A stretch of 54,834 bases of DNA from Candidatus Chloroploca mongolica (lineage in GTDB: Bacteria > Chloroflexota > Chloroflexia > Chloroflexales > Chloroflexaceae): assembly GCF_004762035.2 (NCBI RefSeq), contig NZ_SIJK02000001.1, forward strand, positions 136,501 to 191,334, given 5' to 3'. Under the pieces are notes generated by a model. That model searched no databases and had not been told where the DNA came from. It was given only the letters and a program-made list of their open reading frames with translations. A program made the translations under genes and the position numbers. Positions 34,930 through 43,760 of this stretch are shown here, piece after piece (the first letter of the stretch is position 1; every line of letters starts with the position of its first letter).

Positions 34930-37926
34930 GATTCGGTGATGACTGGTTGACGCAGATGTTGGGCCATAATCCCCTTGCTGACCTCCGACGGCATCTGCCG
35001 CCAGGTTTCGGTCTGCACCCGCCCATATGCGCACATGATCGCTTCTATCTCCTTGTTACGGTTGCGGCTATGTTTCCAGACCAATGGCGGCGAGATCAAG
35101 ATACAGATGCGCCCGTCGCGCAACAGCGTTGTGTATATAGGTACAATCGATGCCCCACTAATAAGCGCCAACTCGGCGAAGCCTGGTGTCAAACGGTGGA
35201 GTCGATTGCCGATTGTCACCGGTACGCCCTTTTCGGCATTCTGCTCATCGCCGGCGATAAAGACCAAACCACCTTGTGCTAGGGTTTTTAGCGCGTCCCT
35301 AGCGGCCGTAGATCGTGCTGCACCCCAGACGTGGTTGCCATACAGATGTAAACTTTGTATGCGCCTTTGATAGTCCTGACGACTCAAGGCCGTCTGGGGA
35401 ACAGACCAAAAAGGCAGGTAGTGCCAGATGGCATAGCGTGTCGGCGAGTGTACTCCCACAGCGATTACACCGTTCCCTGTCTGGATGGCTTGCGTTAAGT
35501 GGCCTAACCCATCGACGCTGAAGAATTGACACGATTGGCTGCTTTCAGGTTCACTCTGCAACGCCTCCACCAGTTCTGTAATCAGCACGGATTTCGGCTG
35601 ACCAGTTTTAGCGTGGGATCTGGTTTCTGTTATGTAGCCCCTCAGGATGACATCACTGGCCAAGCTCAACCGGACTTCTCGATCCACCCTCCCCACCGGT
35701 GTCCCCATGCTCTCAGCAAAACGACGCACGAGGCGACTCTCCTGCGGATAGAGCAATGCCTGTACCCAGGATCGCCCGCACCAGTTGAGCAACCACTGTA
35801 TTCCTTCGAAGTAGGTTTGGCGAAAGGCATGCGCCTCAAAAATTGAACGCACCTGCACGCGCATCCGCTGAGGCGTCGCCCGCAGATGTCGTGCCAAGCG
35901 CCGCGCTGGATGGGCGGCTGGCCGACGGGGTACGGTTGGCTGGGCCGGGGCGTCTGTGATCGGGGGAGTGACGGCGGGCGTTGCTGCGGTCAGGTGTTCG
36001 CCTGCCAGCAACCGTACCAGGTGTGCGACTGTCGGCTCCCGAAAAAACTCTGTAGGCACACCAACCTCACATTGCTCTTCCACCGCCAGCACCAAGCGCA
36101 GCATCATCAGCGAGTCTGCGCCGGTCACGAAGAGGTTGTCGTGTGGGCCTAAATTGGACACGCCGATCATCTGCCCAGCCAGCGCCAGCAGTGCCACTTC
36201 CAGCGCAACGGGGTTGGCCAGCAGCGTTGGCGATAGCGCGGTCGTGGGTGGCTGCGGTCGATAGCCGGCGGCCAGATAGTTCTCGCGGGTAGCGCTACGG
36301 GCGACCTTGCCGCTCGTGGTGCGTTCCACCAACCCGCGGGCGAAGCACACGTCGGCCAGGGCAACATCCAACTCGGCCAGCACGCGCTCCCGTACCTGCT
36401 CAGTCAGTCGCGCCTGTTCCTCATCACCCGGGTTACCACGCAGTTCGCACACCAGCACCGGCAACTCGGTGCCTAGCGTCGCGTCAGCCACGCCAAAGGC
36501 AATGACGTGCCTGACCCGCTCGGCCAGGATGTCGCGGGCGATGGACTCGATGCTCTCCGGGAAGATATTTTTGCCGCCGACAATGATCAGGTCTTTGAGC
36601 CGGTCGCAAAGATACAGCTCGCCGTCGGCCAGGTAGCCCAGGTCACCGGTGTGGAACCAGCCGTCGCGCCGCGTCTGGGCCGTGCGCTCGGCGTCGCCGA
36701 AGTAGCCAGAAAAGAGCGACGGGCCGGCGATGACGATTTCGCCTACGTGGCGTTCGGGCAGCGGCTGACCGGTGTCGTCTACAATCCGCACCTCGACGCC
36801 GGGGAGGGGTGGCCCGCAACTAGCGATGGCTTTGCCGCCGGGCTGATCTGGGGCAATCGGCCTGGCATAGCGTTCTGTTTGCAGATCAGAAAAAACAATT
36901 CAATCTGCTTTCGAGAGTTGATCGATTGGCGTTAGCGTAATATCTACGACATTTTCGGCCATGCCGTAGCCGACAGTCAGGGCCTGTGGATGAAGTCTCC
37001 ACGGCGCAAAACGCTCGGCAAAGCGCTGCAACATAGCCGGCTGCACCGGCTCACTGCCGTTGCCCAGGATGCGCCAACTGCTCAGATCCAGCCCGGCTAG
37101 CTGTTCGTCGCGCATCATGCGCAGGCAGTGGTTAAAGGCGAAGTTCGGCATCCAGGTCATCGTGCCCCGGTAGCGATCAATTGCACGAAAAAGCAACTGC
37201 GGTCGGCGCAGCCAGAGAGGAGGTGGCATGGTGACCGATACGGCCCCCGTTAGCAACGGAAGCAGTAGCGCGGTGACTAGTCCCATGTCGTGGAAGAAAG
37301 GGAGCCAGCTGACACTGACATCTTGTTCGCTGAACCGTAAAGCGGCACCAAAGGCTTGCCCATGCGTGAGCACCGCCCGGTGCGATAACATCACGCCCTT
37401 GGGGGTGCCAGTAGAACCACTGCTGAACTGGATGTAGGCGATCTCCTCGCCACTGCGCGGTGATAGCAGCGCTTCAGCGAGCGGCTCGGTCTCCCCCGCC
37501 AGGGCCAGCGCCCTCGTCGCCTGCCCGTCGAACCAATGCGCGACGTCCGCCTGAGCTGTCGGTGGGCAAAGCACAGCCTGCGCATCGGTAAACGCGGCCA
37601 GAGCCACGAGACGCTGCTGCCGTGCTTCGCCGCTACCGGTTGCATCGGGGTACGGGAAGATGGTCGGCACGGCCCCCGCGTAGAGTGCCCCCCCAGAACG
37701 CGGCCACCAACGCATAGCGGTGCTCGAACGCGACGATCACCAGGTCGCCCGGCTGCACGTCGTTCGCCTGGAGCAGGCCCGCATAGCGCCGTGCGTCCAG
37801 GTCAAGTTGGCCGTACGCGATCGTCTCAACCGAATCGTTCGACCCGATGAAGATCAGCGCATCACGCTGCGGATGGCATTCGACGTGGGCGCGCAGCGCC
37901 TCGACAAGAGAGCTTGGTGTTGTCAT
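34926..37926 (-). pseudogene. Fatty-acyl-AMP ligase / ACP / acyltransferase fusion, interrupted
   Basis: If read through, about 999 codons from ATG 37926 (a second ATG is at 37941). Residues 1 to about 555 form an acyl-AMP ligase: SSLVEALRAHVECHPQRDAL, FSSGSTGTPKGVMLSH, GNGSEPVQPAML, VGYGMAENV and GWFHTGDLGYL. About 570-650 is an acyl carrier domain with the phosphopantetheine Ser in GADSLMML (codon near 36113). About 690-999 looks like a lipid A/lysophospholipid-type acyltransferase, though its HxxxxD motif is not clear. Two lesions break it. A run of seven G on the coding strand (37688-37694) shifts the frame by one, where six would restore AFWGALYAGAVPT. A TGA at 36900-36902 interrupts the same frame before FSDLQTERYARP. 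It would activate a fatty acid and pass it to an acceptor. Sequencing error cannot be excluded for either lesion. Confidence 0.75.
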
Positions 37927-37963
37927 CGTTTCCCGGCGCATGCCGTCTTCTTCTTCCACCGCC

Positions 37964-38075
37964 TGACGCAAAGACGCAAAGACGCAAAGACGCAAAGACG
38001 CAACGTTCCACATGCCGATCCATCATCACCCCTCTGCGCCTTTGCGCCTTTGCGTCAAACCCCTCTGCGCCTTAG
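37964..38075. repeat. CGCAAAG inverted-repeat element
   Basis: The left part is a tandem run of (GACGCAAA)n after TGACGCAAA. The right part is the inverse, CCTCTGCGCCTTTGCGCC then TTTGCGTCAAACC. The middle 38 bp are unique. It is one of four related elements in this window. It separates the acyl-ligase gene from the first AAA-ATPase/nuclease gene; its minus-strand frame extends the ligase ORF upstream with a spurious LRLCVFASLR peptide. Confidence 0.8.
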
Positions 38076-38083
38076 CACGAGCC

Positions 38084-39631
38084 TCACGCCCGTATCACGG
38101 TCACTGTCCGCCCGGCGGGACTGACCGCCATGGTGTGGTGGGTACGCTCGCTGATCCGCGGCTGGTCGCGACGCCGGTCGAAGATGACGAGCCAGCCCGT
38201 TGCGAGCCCGAGACCGTTCAGATAGGTGTCTAGTTGGGCCAAGCCTTGCTCCAGCGGATCGCGCTCGCCGTCGCGCCAGACTTTCAGTTCGAGGCCCAGC
38301 GTGACATCCCCATAGCGCAGGCAGAGATCCATGCGTCCGCTGCCGATGGCGTATTCGCGCTCGAGGGTGCCGCCGCCGTTGACGACCCGGTGCAGGAAGG
38401 CCATCAACACCAGGTGCGGGGCGATCTCGTGATAATGCGCGCTACCCAGCAGCGGCTGCCCATGCTGGCGCCAGAAGGCGAGGAACGCATCCAGCAGTGT
38501 GTCCGGGTCAAGACCGCCGTCGGGCCGCAGCCAGGTGGGACGGATGTGCGGCAATGAGGCTTGGGAGGGAAAGGCCAGCACCCGCGGGATTACCTCGCGG
38601 TAGATCGGGTTGGCGATGACCAATCCGCCGGCCGGATCCGCCCGGCACAGCCCCAGGTCAAGCACGAAGCGGATGTCATCGGTTGGCACATCCGTCAAGG
38701 ATTGCCCGGCCAGCAACGGCTCGATGACGTGACGCACGCGTGCCTCGCGCAGCCGCTCGGCCAGGCTATCCAGGTGCGTGTCCTGGCGCTGGATCAGCAA
38801 CTCCTTCGCTTGTTTGATGGCCATCACGTCAACTGGCTGCGCCGGATCGCGGACAACAACCTGCACCGCCTGGCGCGCCAGGGCGTTCACCAACCACGGC
38901 TGCCCCTGGGTCAGGTCGAAGGCCAGCCGCAGCGCCTCCGGCGTGAAGACCTGGCCGGTGTCGGCGGTGTGCTGAGCGTAGAGTTCCGCCACCTCTGGCG
39001 CGGTGAAGTTGCGCAAGGTCAGCGCTTCGACTTTGACGTTGAAGGGACTAGCGGTGTGCAGTCGCTCACTGCCACCGGATGCAACCTTGTAATCACGCAC
39101 GTCGCGTAGACCGATCAGGGCCAATGCCCAGGGGAAGGCCTCAGGCCGCCGCTGAAAGCCAGCCCGCAGTTGGCGCAACGCTGAAATTAGCGCCGCATCC
39201 TGGAGGGCATCAATCTCGTCAACAAACAATACGACGGGCCGGGAGGACGCCATGCACCAGGCGGTGAGCGCCGCACCGAGCCGCCCACCGGCCTCTGCGT
39301 CAGGCCAGGGTGGTGGCTGCAACTCTGTCGGCAACTGCCAGACCAGCGCGGCCCGCCAATCTTCGAGGATCGCCAACTCAGCCGCGCCGGGGTCATCGTT
39401 GAACGCTGCCCCTACCTCCATCGAGACCAGTGCGGCTACATAACGACCGGACGCCGTCACCTGACGGGCCAGTTCAAGCATCGCCGTCGTCTTACCGCTC
39501 TGGCGCGGGCCATGCACGACAAAGTAGGCCTTCTGGTCAAGCAACGTCTGCACATCGGGCAGCCGTGCGGTCGCCGGCAACATGTAGTGATCTTCAGGAT
39601 TGCAGGGCCCGGCAGTATTAAAAAAGCGCAT
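38084..39631 (-). CDS. AAA-ATPase with C-terminal PD-(D/E)XK nuclease-like domain, copy A
   Basis: 515 aa. Walker A is VVHGPRQSGKTTAML (38-52) and Walker B VVLFVDEIDALQD (133-145), followed by a winged-helix-like middle with NPIYREVIPRVL. The C-terminal REYAIGSGRMDLCL and LGLELKVW give Asp435, Glu448 and Lys450, a PD-(D/E)XK core. Such ATPases of unknown function are numerous in Chloroflexota and cyanobacteria and may be linked to mobile or defence functions. It is nearly identical to copy B at 48019. Protein differences are confined to residues 203-381; both ends are identical. It begins MRFFNTAGPCNPEDHYML. No transposase is nearby. Confidence 0.85.
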   Translation of the reverse strand: MRFFNTAGPCNPEDHYMLPATARLPDVQTLLDQKAYFVVHGPRQSGKTTAMLELARQVTASGRYVAALVSMEVGAAFNDDPGAAELAILEDWRAALVWQLPTELQPPPWPDAEAGGRLGAALTAWCMASSRPVVLFVDEIDALQDAALISALRQLRAGFQRRPEAFPWALALIGLRDVRDYKVASGGSERLHTASPFNVKVEALTLRNFTAPEVAELYAQHTADTGQVFTPEALRLAFDLTQGQPWLVNALARQAVQVVVRDPAQPVDVMAIKQAKELLIQRQDTHLDSLAERLREARVRHVIEPLLAGQSLTDVPTDDIRFVLDLGLCRADPAGGLVIANPIYREVIPRVLAFPSQASLPHIRPTWLRPDGGLDPDTLLDAFLAFWRQHGQPLLGSAHYHEIAPHLVLMAFLHRVVNGGGTLEREYAIGSGRMDLCLRYGDVTLGLELKVWRDGERDPLEQGLAQLDTYLNGLGLATGWLVIFDRRRDQPRISERTHHTMAVSPAGRTVTVIRA

Positions 39632-39745
39632 GGCAGGTTTCCTTGGTGGCTGACCTGATAACGTTGGCGTCTGGCTCAGTGCTCGGATTATAGCATAGCG
39701 CCATGGGCGATCCTTGTTGCCCTGCTCTGCCTTCCAGGGCTATGC

Positions 39746-40423
39746 TCAGATAACCCCTCGTCGTTGCAGTGATCGTCGTGCTACGGTCAGTAACTCGCGC
39801 TGGTACGCGGCGATGCTCGCCGATAGGTTGCTGGTGTGGATGCGTTTGTGCAGCACAAGCTGTGGGACAAAGCTCAGCACAGCACCGGTGTCCTGGGCAC
39901 GGGCCAACCAGTCGCTGTCGCAGCCGATGCGTAACTGTTCGTCGAAGGGGCCAACTGTTTCGCAAAAGCTGCGGCGCACGAGCACGGCTCCTGGGGTGTA
40001 GCCAGGGACAGGTTGGTCGAGCCAGCCGTTGGCATAGGCGGCTGGCTCGGGTGTGCCTGGCTCGACAAAGCGTTGGACGTACCCGCTGACGTAGGGCGCG
40101 TCGGGATGCGCGTGCAGATAGGTGATCCGCATCGAGAGGCTGTCGGCAGGCCAGTGATCGTCGGCATCGAGGAAGGCGATTAGGTCGCCTCTGGCGGCAG
40201 CGAGGCCACTGTTGCGGGCAGCACCTAAGCCTGTGCCCGCCTGTTCGATCAGGCGCACCTGCGGGAAGGCGCTGGCAACTTCGCGACTTCCGTCGGTCGA
40301 AGCACCATCGACCACTAAGATCTCCAGGTGGGGGTATCCCTGCGCCATGATGCTCGCTAGTGCCTCTGGCAAGTACGGCATTGCGTTGCGCGTCGGGACG
40401 ATTACCGAGAGCAGGTTGTGCAT
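39746..40423 (-). CDS. Family 2 glycosyltransferase
   Basis: 225 aa. The ATG at 40423 shares a base with the GT4 stop (TGATG). It has LSVIVPTRNAMPYLPEALAS, ILVVDGASTDGSREV, GLGAARNSGLAAARGD and LIAFLDADDHW. VLHKRIHTSNLSASI near the end matches the GT2 genes at 6772 and 7524. Last gene of the PqqD-containing operon, so its product may act on the same substrate as the PqqD system or the glycan. Confidence 0.87.
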   Translation of the reverse strand: MHNLLSVIVPTRNAMPYLPEALASIMAQGYPHLEILVVDGASTDGSREVASAFPQVRLIEQAGTGLGAARNSGLAAARGDLIAFLDADDHWPADSLSMRITYLHAHPDAPYVSGYVQRFVEPGTPEPAAYANGWLDQPVPGYTPGAVLVRRSFCETVGPFDEQLRIGCDSDWLARAQDTGAVLSFVPQLVLHKRIHTSNLSASIAAYQRELLTVARRSLQRRGVI

Positions 40424-41823
40424 CAGGTTGCCTCCTCTTGAGGTTGCCCGTCAAACAGCGTTGGTCGAAGCACCCCGCCTGCCGCTGCGGCCTGAAATTC
40501 CATGGCGGCACGCGCTGGTTGCCCACGGTGCGCCAGCACAAGCCCCGCCCACAGGCGCAGGTAAGGGTCGTCAGGATAGGTGTTGCGGTAGTGGAAAATG
40601 CCGCCTTCGCCAGAGACGAGCAGATCAGCGGAAGCCGCGATTGCTGCTTCTGCGGTGTCACGCTGATCCCCAGGGGTGCCGCTGCGACTGATGGCAAAAG
40701 GGGTGGCATGCTTCCCCAGAGAAACAATAAATTGGGCAGCCGGATTAAATGTATATTCAGACGTATTTTCAGGCCATAGAGGGATGCGTTTGGGGTGTGC
40801 CATTTGCATCGCGAAGAGGTCGGCGAACTGTTGTGACAACCGCTCGGGGGCGAAGGTGCGGCGGGCATAGGCCTGTGCATTGCGCCCGAGTCGCTCGCGT
40901 TCGTCAGGGTGCTGATATAACCAGGTGATAGCGGCAGCGTAGTCGGCTTCGCGCTCGACGACAAGCCCGGTCACGCCATCTTCCACCAATGCGCGAACGC
41001 CAGGGTGGGCCAAAACGACGGGTGGCACACCGACCCACATGGCCTCTTGCAGCACCTTTTCACTGGTGGCATAGGTTGTGGGGTTGAGGGGATAGCCAAA
41101 GACATCACAGACTTCGAGCACAGTACGAATGTTTTCCACATACCCGTGAAACGTGAAGCGATCACCAAGCCCGTGGGCCTCGACTTGCTGGCGGATCTCT
41201 TCACCGCCCCCGCCGCAGATGATAAAGTGGGCCTCAGGCAGCTGCACGGCCGCACTCATCGCAACAAACGAGGGGTGCAGCTTCGTGGCATCAAGCGAAC
41301 CACCAATTGTGCCGATGTTAAAGCCCTCGTGAGGTCGGGGCGCGAAACCTGCCAGGCGGTCGAAGTCGGCCATCCCATATATGACAGGCATACCTCGCTT
41401 GGCAAACTCAGGCAGATCCAGCGTTGCGGAGGTGGTGGCGACGACCAGATCCGCCATATCCAACAAGGCCGCAGGCACGACCTGAGGCGGGTATGCACCA
41501 AGGATCTTGAGCCAGATGATTAACCGCAGCGGCGGCAAAGGGCCGCGCAAGAATTGCCAGAGCGCCGGGTTGTTCCAGAAATGGATCAGCACGATGTCGG
41601 CCTGGGTCAGCAATTCCGTGCGGAGCGTCGGATCTGGCCCTAGCAGCACCCGTACGCCGGCCTGCCGCGCCATAATGACCGCTACGGGCGAGCCAGACTT
41701 CTCCAGCGTGCAAACCAGATGCTCCTGCTCCAGACCAAGCTGCGCGGCATATTTTGCTGCCGCAATGAGCGATCGCTCTGGTCCGGCGCTGGAAAAGCGC
41801 TCGATGATGTGGACGATCTTCAT
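40423..41823 (-). CDS. GT4 family glycosyltransferase with C-terminal extension
   Basis: 466 aa. The start at 41823 overlaps the upstream stop (ATGA); the frame is open further, to 42015, but over repeat-like sequence. Motifs: MKIVHIIERFSSAGPERSLI, VLIHFWNNPALW, VVATTSATLDLP, NIGTIGGSLDATKLHPSF, IICGGGGEE, TFHGYVENIRTVL and EKVLQEAMWVGVPPVV, which carries the donor-binding Glu residues. About 100 extra C-terminal residues, ending LRLWAGLVLAHRGQPARAA, look TPR-like. A complete GT4, unlike the truncated one at 31499. Confidence 0.87.
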   Translation of the reverse strand: MKIVHIIERFSSAGPERSLIAAAKYAAQLGLEQEHLVCTLEKSGSPVAVIMARQAGVRVLLGPDPTLRTELLTQADIVLIHFWNNPALWQFLRGPLPPLRLIIWLKILGAYPPQVVPAALLDMADLVVATTSATLDLPEFAKRGMPVIYGMADFDRLAGFAPRPHEGFNIGTIGGSLDATKLHPSFVAMSAAVQLPEAHFIICGGGGEEIRQQVEAHGLGDRFTFHGYVENIRTVLEVCDVFGYPLNPTTYATSEKVLQEAMWVGVPPVVLAHPGVRALVEDGVTGLVVEREADYAAAITWLYQHPDERERLGRNAQAYARRTFAPERLSQQFADLFAMQMAHPKRIPLWPENTSEYTFNPAAQFIVSLGKHATPFAISRSGTPGDQRDTAEAAIAASADLLVSGEGGIFHYRNTYPDDPYLRLWAGLVLAHRGQPARAAMEFQAAAAGGVLRPTLFDGQPQEEAT

Positions 41824-42962
41824 GGGTGGGCCACCAAGGCAGCGAGATCGGCCTTGAGCCGGTGAAGCCGGGGATTGTCGGTCATAAACGGTGTAACATA
41901 GTCGAGGATCGCCAGGAGTTCGGTGGGACGTTGCAGTGGGGACAGGAGTGTGCGTGTGTAGGGAGGCATGCCTGGTATCATGAGATTTGGCGTCCGTTCG
42001 AGGGCGCGCTGCCAAAGACTGAGGGCGCGGATGTTGCGATAGGCGTTCAGCACTTCCATAAGAAAAAGACTGCGGTCGAATTGCTCGTCAACTTTGCTTT
42101 CGCCTGGGTTGGCCTCATACGCCGGCCTTTGCGGTGCGCAGCCGCGCTTTATATATTGACGTAGATCATCTTGGAATCTCGTGTGCGTGGCAGTCTCGCC
42201 GAAGCCTAGGTTCGTGATCAAATTGACGCTAGGGCTGATCCAAAGCCCGCCAATGTGGTTGCAGGTGACTGCCCAGTGAATGTCCCAGGGCATGGTATCC
42301 TGTGTAGCGCAAACTGCAAAGGTTCGAGTGCGATAGTCAATATGCTGGGGATCAGAGAGGCGCAAACTCAACCTGCTTGCCAAACTCATTGCGCGTATGG
42401 GATCACGCCAATGCTCAAATTGTTGCCAAGCTCGTCGCCATGTCGCCCAGCCCCAAGTGGCGGTCCAGCGATGCAGGAAATGGTCACTGTCCTCAGAGCG
42501 CCACTCACCCGCAGTGTTGAAACCACCGACACCCATCACCCGTTCATCATCCCGGTAGCGAGCCAATAAGGTCTGACAGAAGGGAAAGAACGAAGGATCG
42601 GGCAGGATATCATCTTCCAGAATAATCGCTTCTTCGACCTGAGTAAAAACCCATGTGATCCCGCTGGCAATCCGTGGGTCGCAGCCGAGATTGCGTTCGG
42701 CATACTCGCGCTCGACCTAACAGGGCCAATCCACCTGTTCAACGATGGCGCGGCATGCGGCACAAAGCGCCGCATCTTCCGGGTGATCGAGACGCGGGCC
42801 GTCGGCAATGATAAAGAGACGGCTCGGGCGCACCGCGCGGAGCACCTGCCACACCTGTTGCACAAGTTCGGGGCGATTAAAGATGATCAGAACAACAGGG
42901 GTCGTGAGTCCAACGCCCCCTTGTGCTTCCGGTTGCTCAAGCACGACGCGGCCAGCCTTCAT
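41820..42962 (-). pseudogene. HlpA-like glycosyltransferase interrupted by an in-frame TAG
   Basis: One frame of about 380 codons from ATG 42962. It has PVVLIIFNRPELVQQVWQVL and FIIADGPRLDHPEDAALC, then VDWPC, a TAG stop (42717-42719), and continues VEREYAERNLGCDPRIASG, EAIILEDDILPDPSFFPF and RYRDDERVMGVGGFN. The blocks belong to the HlpA/GT2-like family, in which the residue after the Pro-Cys segment is variable. CAG or GAG to TAG would explain the stop. The catalytic EDD lies after the stop. The gene overlaps the PqqD gene by 26 bp and the GT4 by 4 bp. Either a nonsense mutation or a sequencing error. Confidence 0.75.
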
Positions 42963-43365
42963 CGCTCACGTCGTGAATGGGATCCATCAGCAACAGGTCG
43001 TTCATATCGGTAAACTTTTCCAGCACCGGTGGTACATAGCCCTCGCCGTCAGCAAAAACAAGCGCAGCAACTGCGCCGGGAGCCTCCTCGGTCGGTACGA
43101 TCATCTCTTCGGTCAGGAGTTGCGCCACAAAGTCCTCGACGTGTGGGCGCAGCAAAGCCGCGTCGATGCCGAACGTGGCTGCTACCTGTGCGGCCAGATC
43201 TGCGATATGTGCGCCCTGATCCAGCATCTGCATGATCAGATAGCCGCTACCGGTGATACTGAAATAAATGCCAGTTTCGGTGTCAATCACCACCGTTTCT
43301 TTTTCAATAGTCTCATGGATCATGCGAGGCGCGTTAAATTTATAGACGACTTGGGTCATAGACAT
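42937..43365 (-). CDS. PqqD-like protein with conserved C-terminal tail
   Basis: 142 aa. GGAAAGGG lies about 5 nt before ATG 43365. Residues 1-90 have the PqqD winged-helix pattern: an N-terminal beta hairpin, ETVVIDTETGIYFSITGSG, MLDQGAHIADLAAQV and DFVAQLLTEEMI. PqqD domains bind peptide leaders in RiPP pathways and also occur as single proteins. After a variable linker (91-109), residues 110-139 form a tail (PPVLEKFTDMNDLLLMDP, then IHDV and GWP) nearly identical to that of 54161-54607. It is the first of three tightly overlapping genes with two sugar transferases. The tail, more conserved than the linker, points to a specific function. The substrate is unknown. Confidence 0.8.
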   Translation of the reverse strand: MSMTQVVYKFNAPRMIHETIEKETVVIDTETGIYFSITGSGYLIMQMLDQGAHIADLAAQVAATFGIDAALLRPHVEDFVAQLLTEEMIVPTEEAPGAVAALVFADGEGYVPPVLEKFTDMNDLLLMDPIHDVSDEGWPRRA

Positions 43366-43505
43366 CGATACCCTTTCCTGATGTTTTCATCCTCGGAATG
43401 TGACGGAATTGTATCACAAAGCTGATCGTCCGACCTGAGGCGCATCATGAGGCCCCGTCCCTGGCTGTACCGGCCAGAAGCGCAACACCAGTGCAGTGAG
43501 GCATT

Positions 43506-43625
43506 TCAGGTACGCCGTAAGATTTTTGCAGATTTGGTAGCCAGCCGTCTTGCAAGCTGCAACAAATTCCATCCGACGATAATAAGGCCTGCCAGAAACT
43601 TCTCACGAAGAGTGATGACCTTCAT
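43506..43625 (-). CDS. 39-aa basic hydrophobic peptide
   Basis: Start at ATG 43625 with GAGGA 8 nt upstream; the frame is open to 43721 without support. The peptide MKVITLREKFLAGLIIVGWN continues LLQLARRLATKSAKILRRT. It has one hydrophobic helix of about 18 residues followed by a strongly basic end. It could be a membrane-inserted peptide, or, from its place 140 bp upstream of a PqqD gene, a peptide substrate. It shows no Cys, Ser/Thr-rich core or Gly-Gly cleavage site, and nothing similar was recognised elsewhere in the window. Confidence 0.45.
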   Translation of the reverse strand: MKVITLREKFLAGLIIVGWNLLQLARRLATKSAKILRRT

Positions 43626-43760
43626 GTTCGGCTTCCTCGGTGTTGTGTTGGAACACCTCCGTTGGGGCCAGAAATCAGGCGATGCCAGGTCGCGTTCATA
43701 AACAAGATGTAGATGGGGCACACTGGCTGCAATTTCTCGGCAACGCTGTGCGCCCTGTTC

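Noticed and set aside
36900-36902. TGA read as selenocysteine or recoded codon
   Set aside because: No SECIS-like structure was recognised and acyl-AMP ligases have no Sec or Cys at this place; a nonsense change or error is simpler.
39618-40964. 448-codon minus-strand frame overlapping a GT2 and a GT4 gene
   Set aside because: Low-complexity Ser/Pro/Arg/His protein in a third frame over two genes with clear family motifs.
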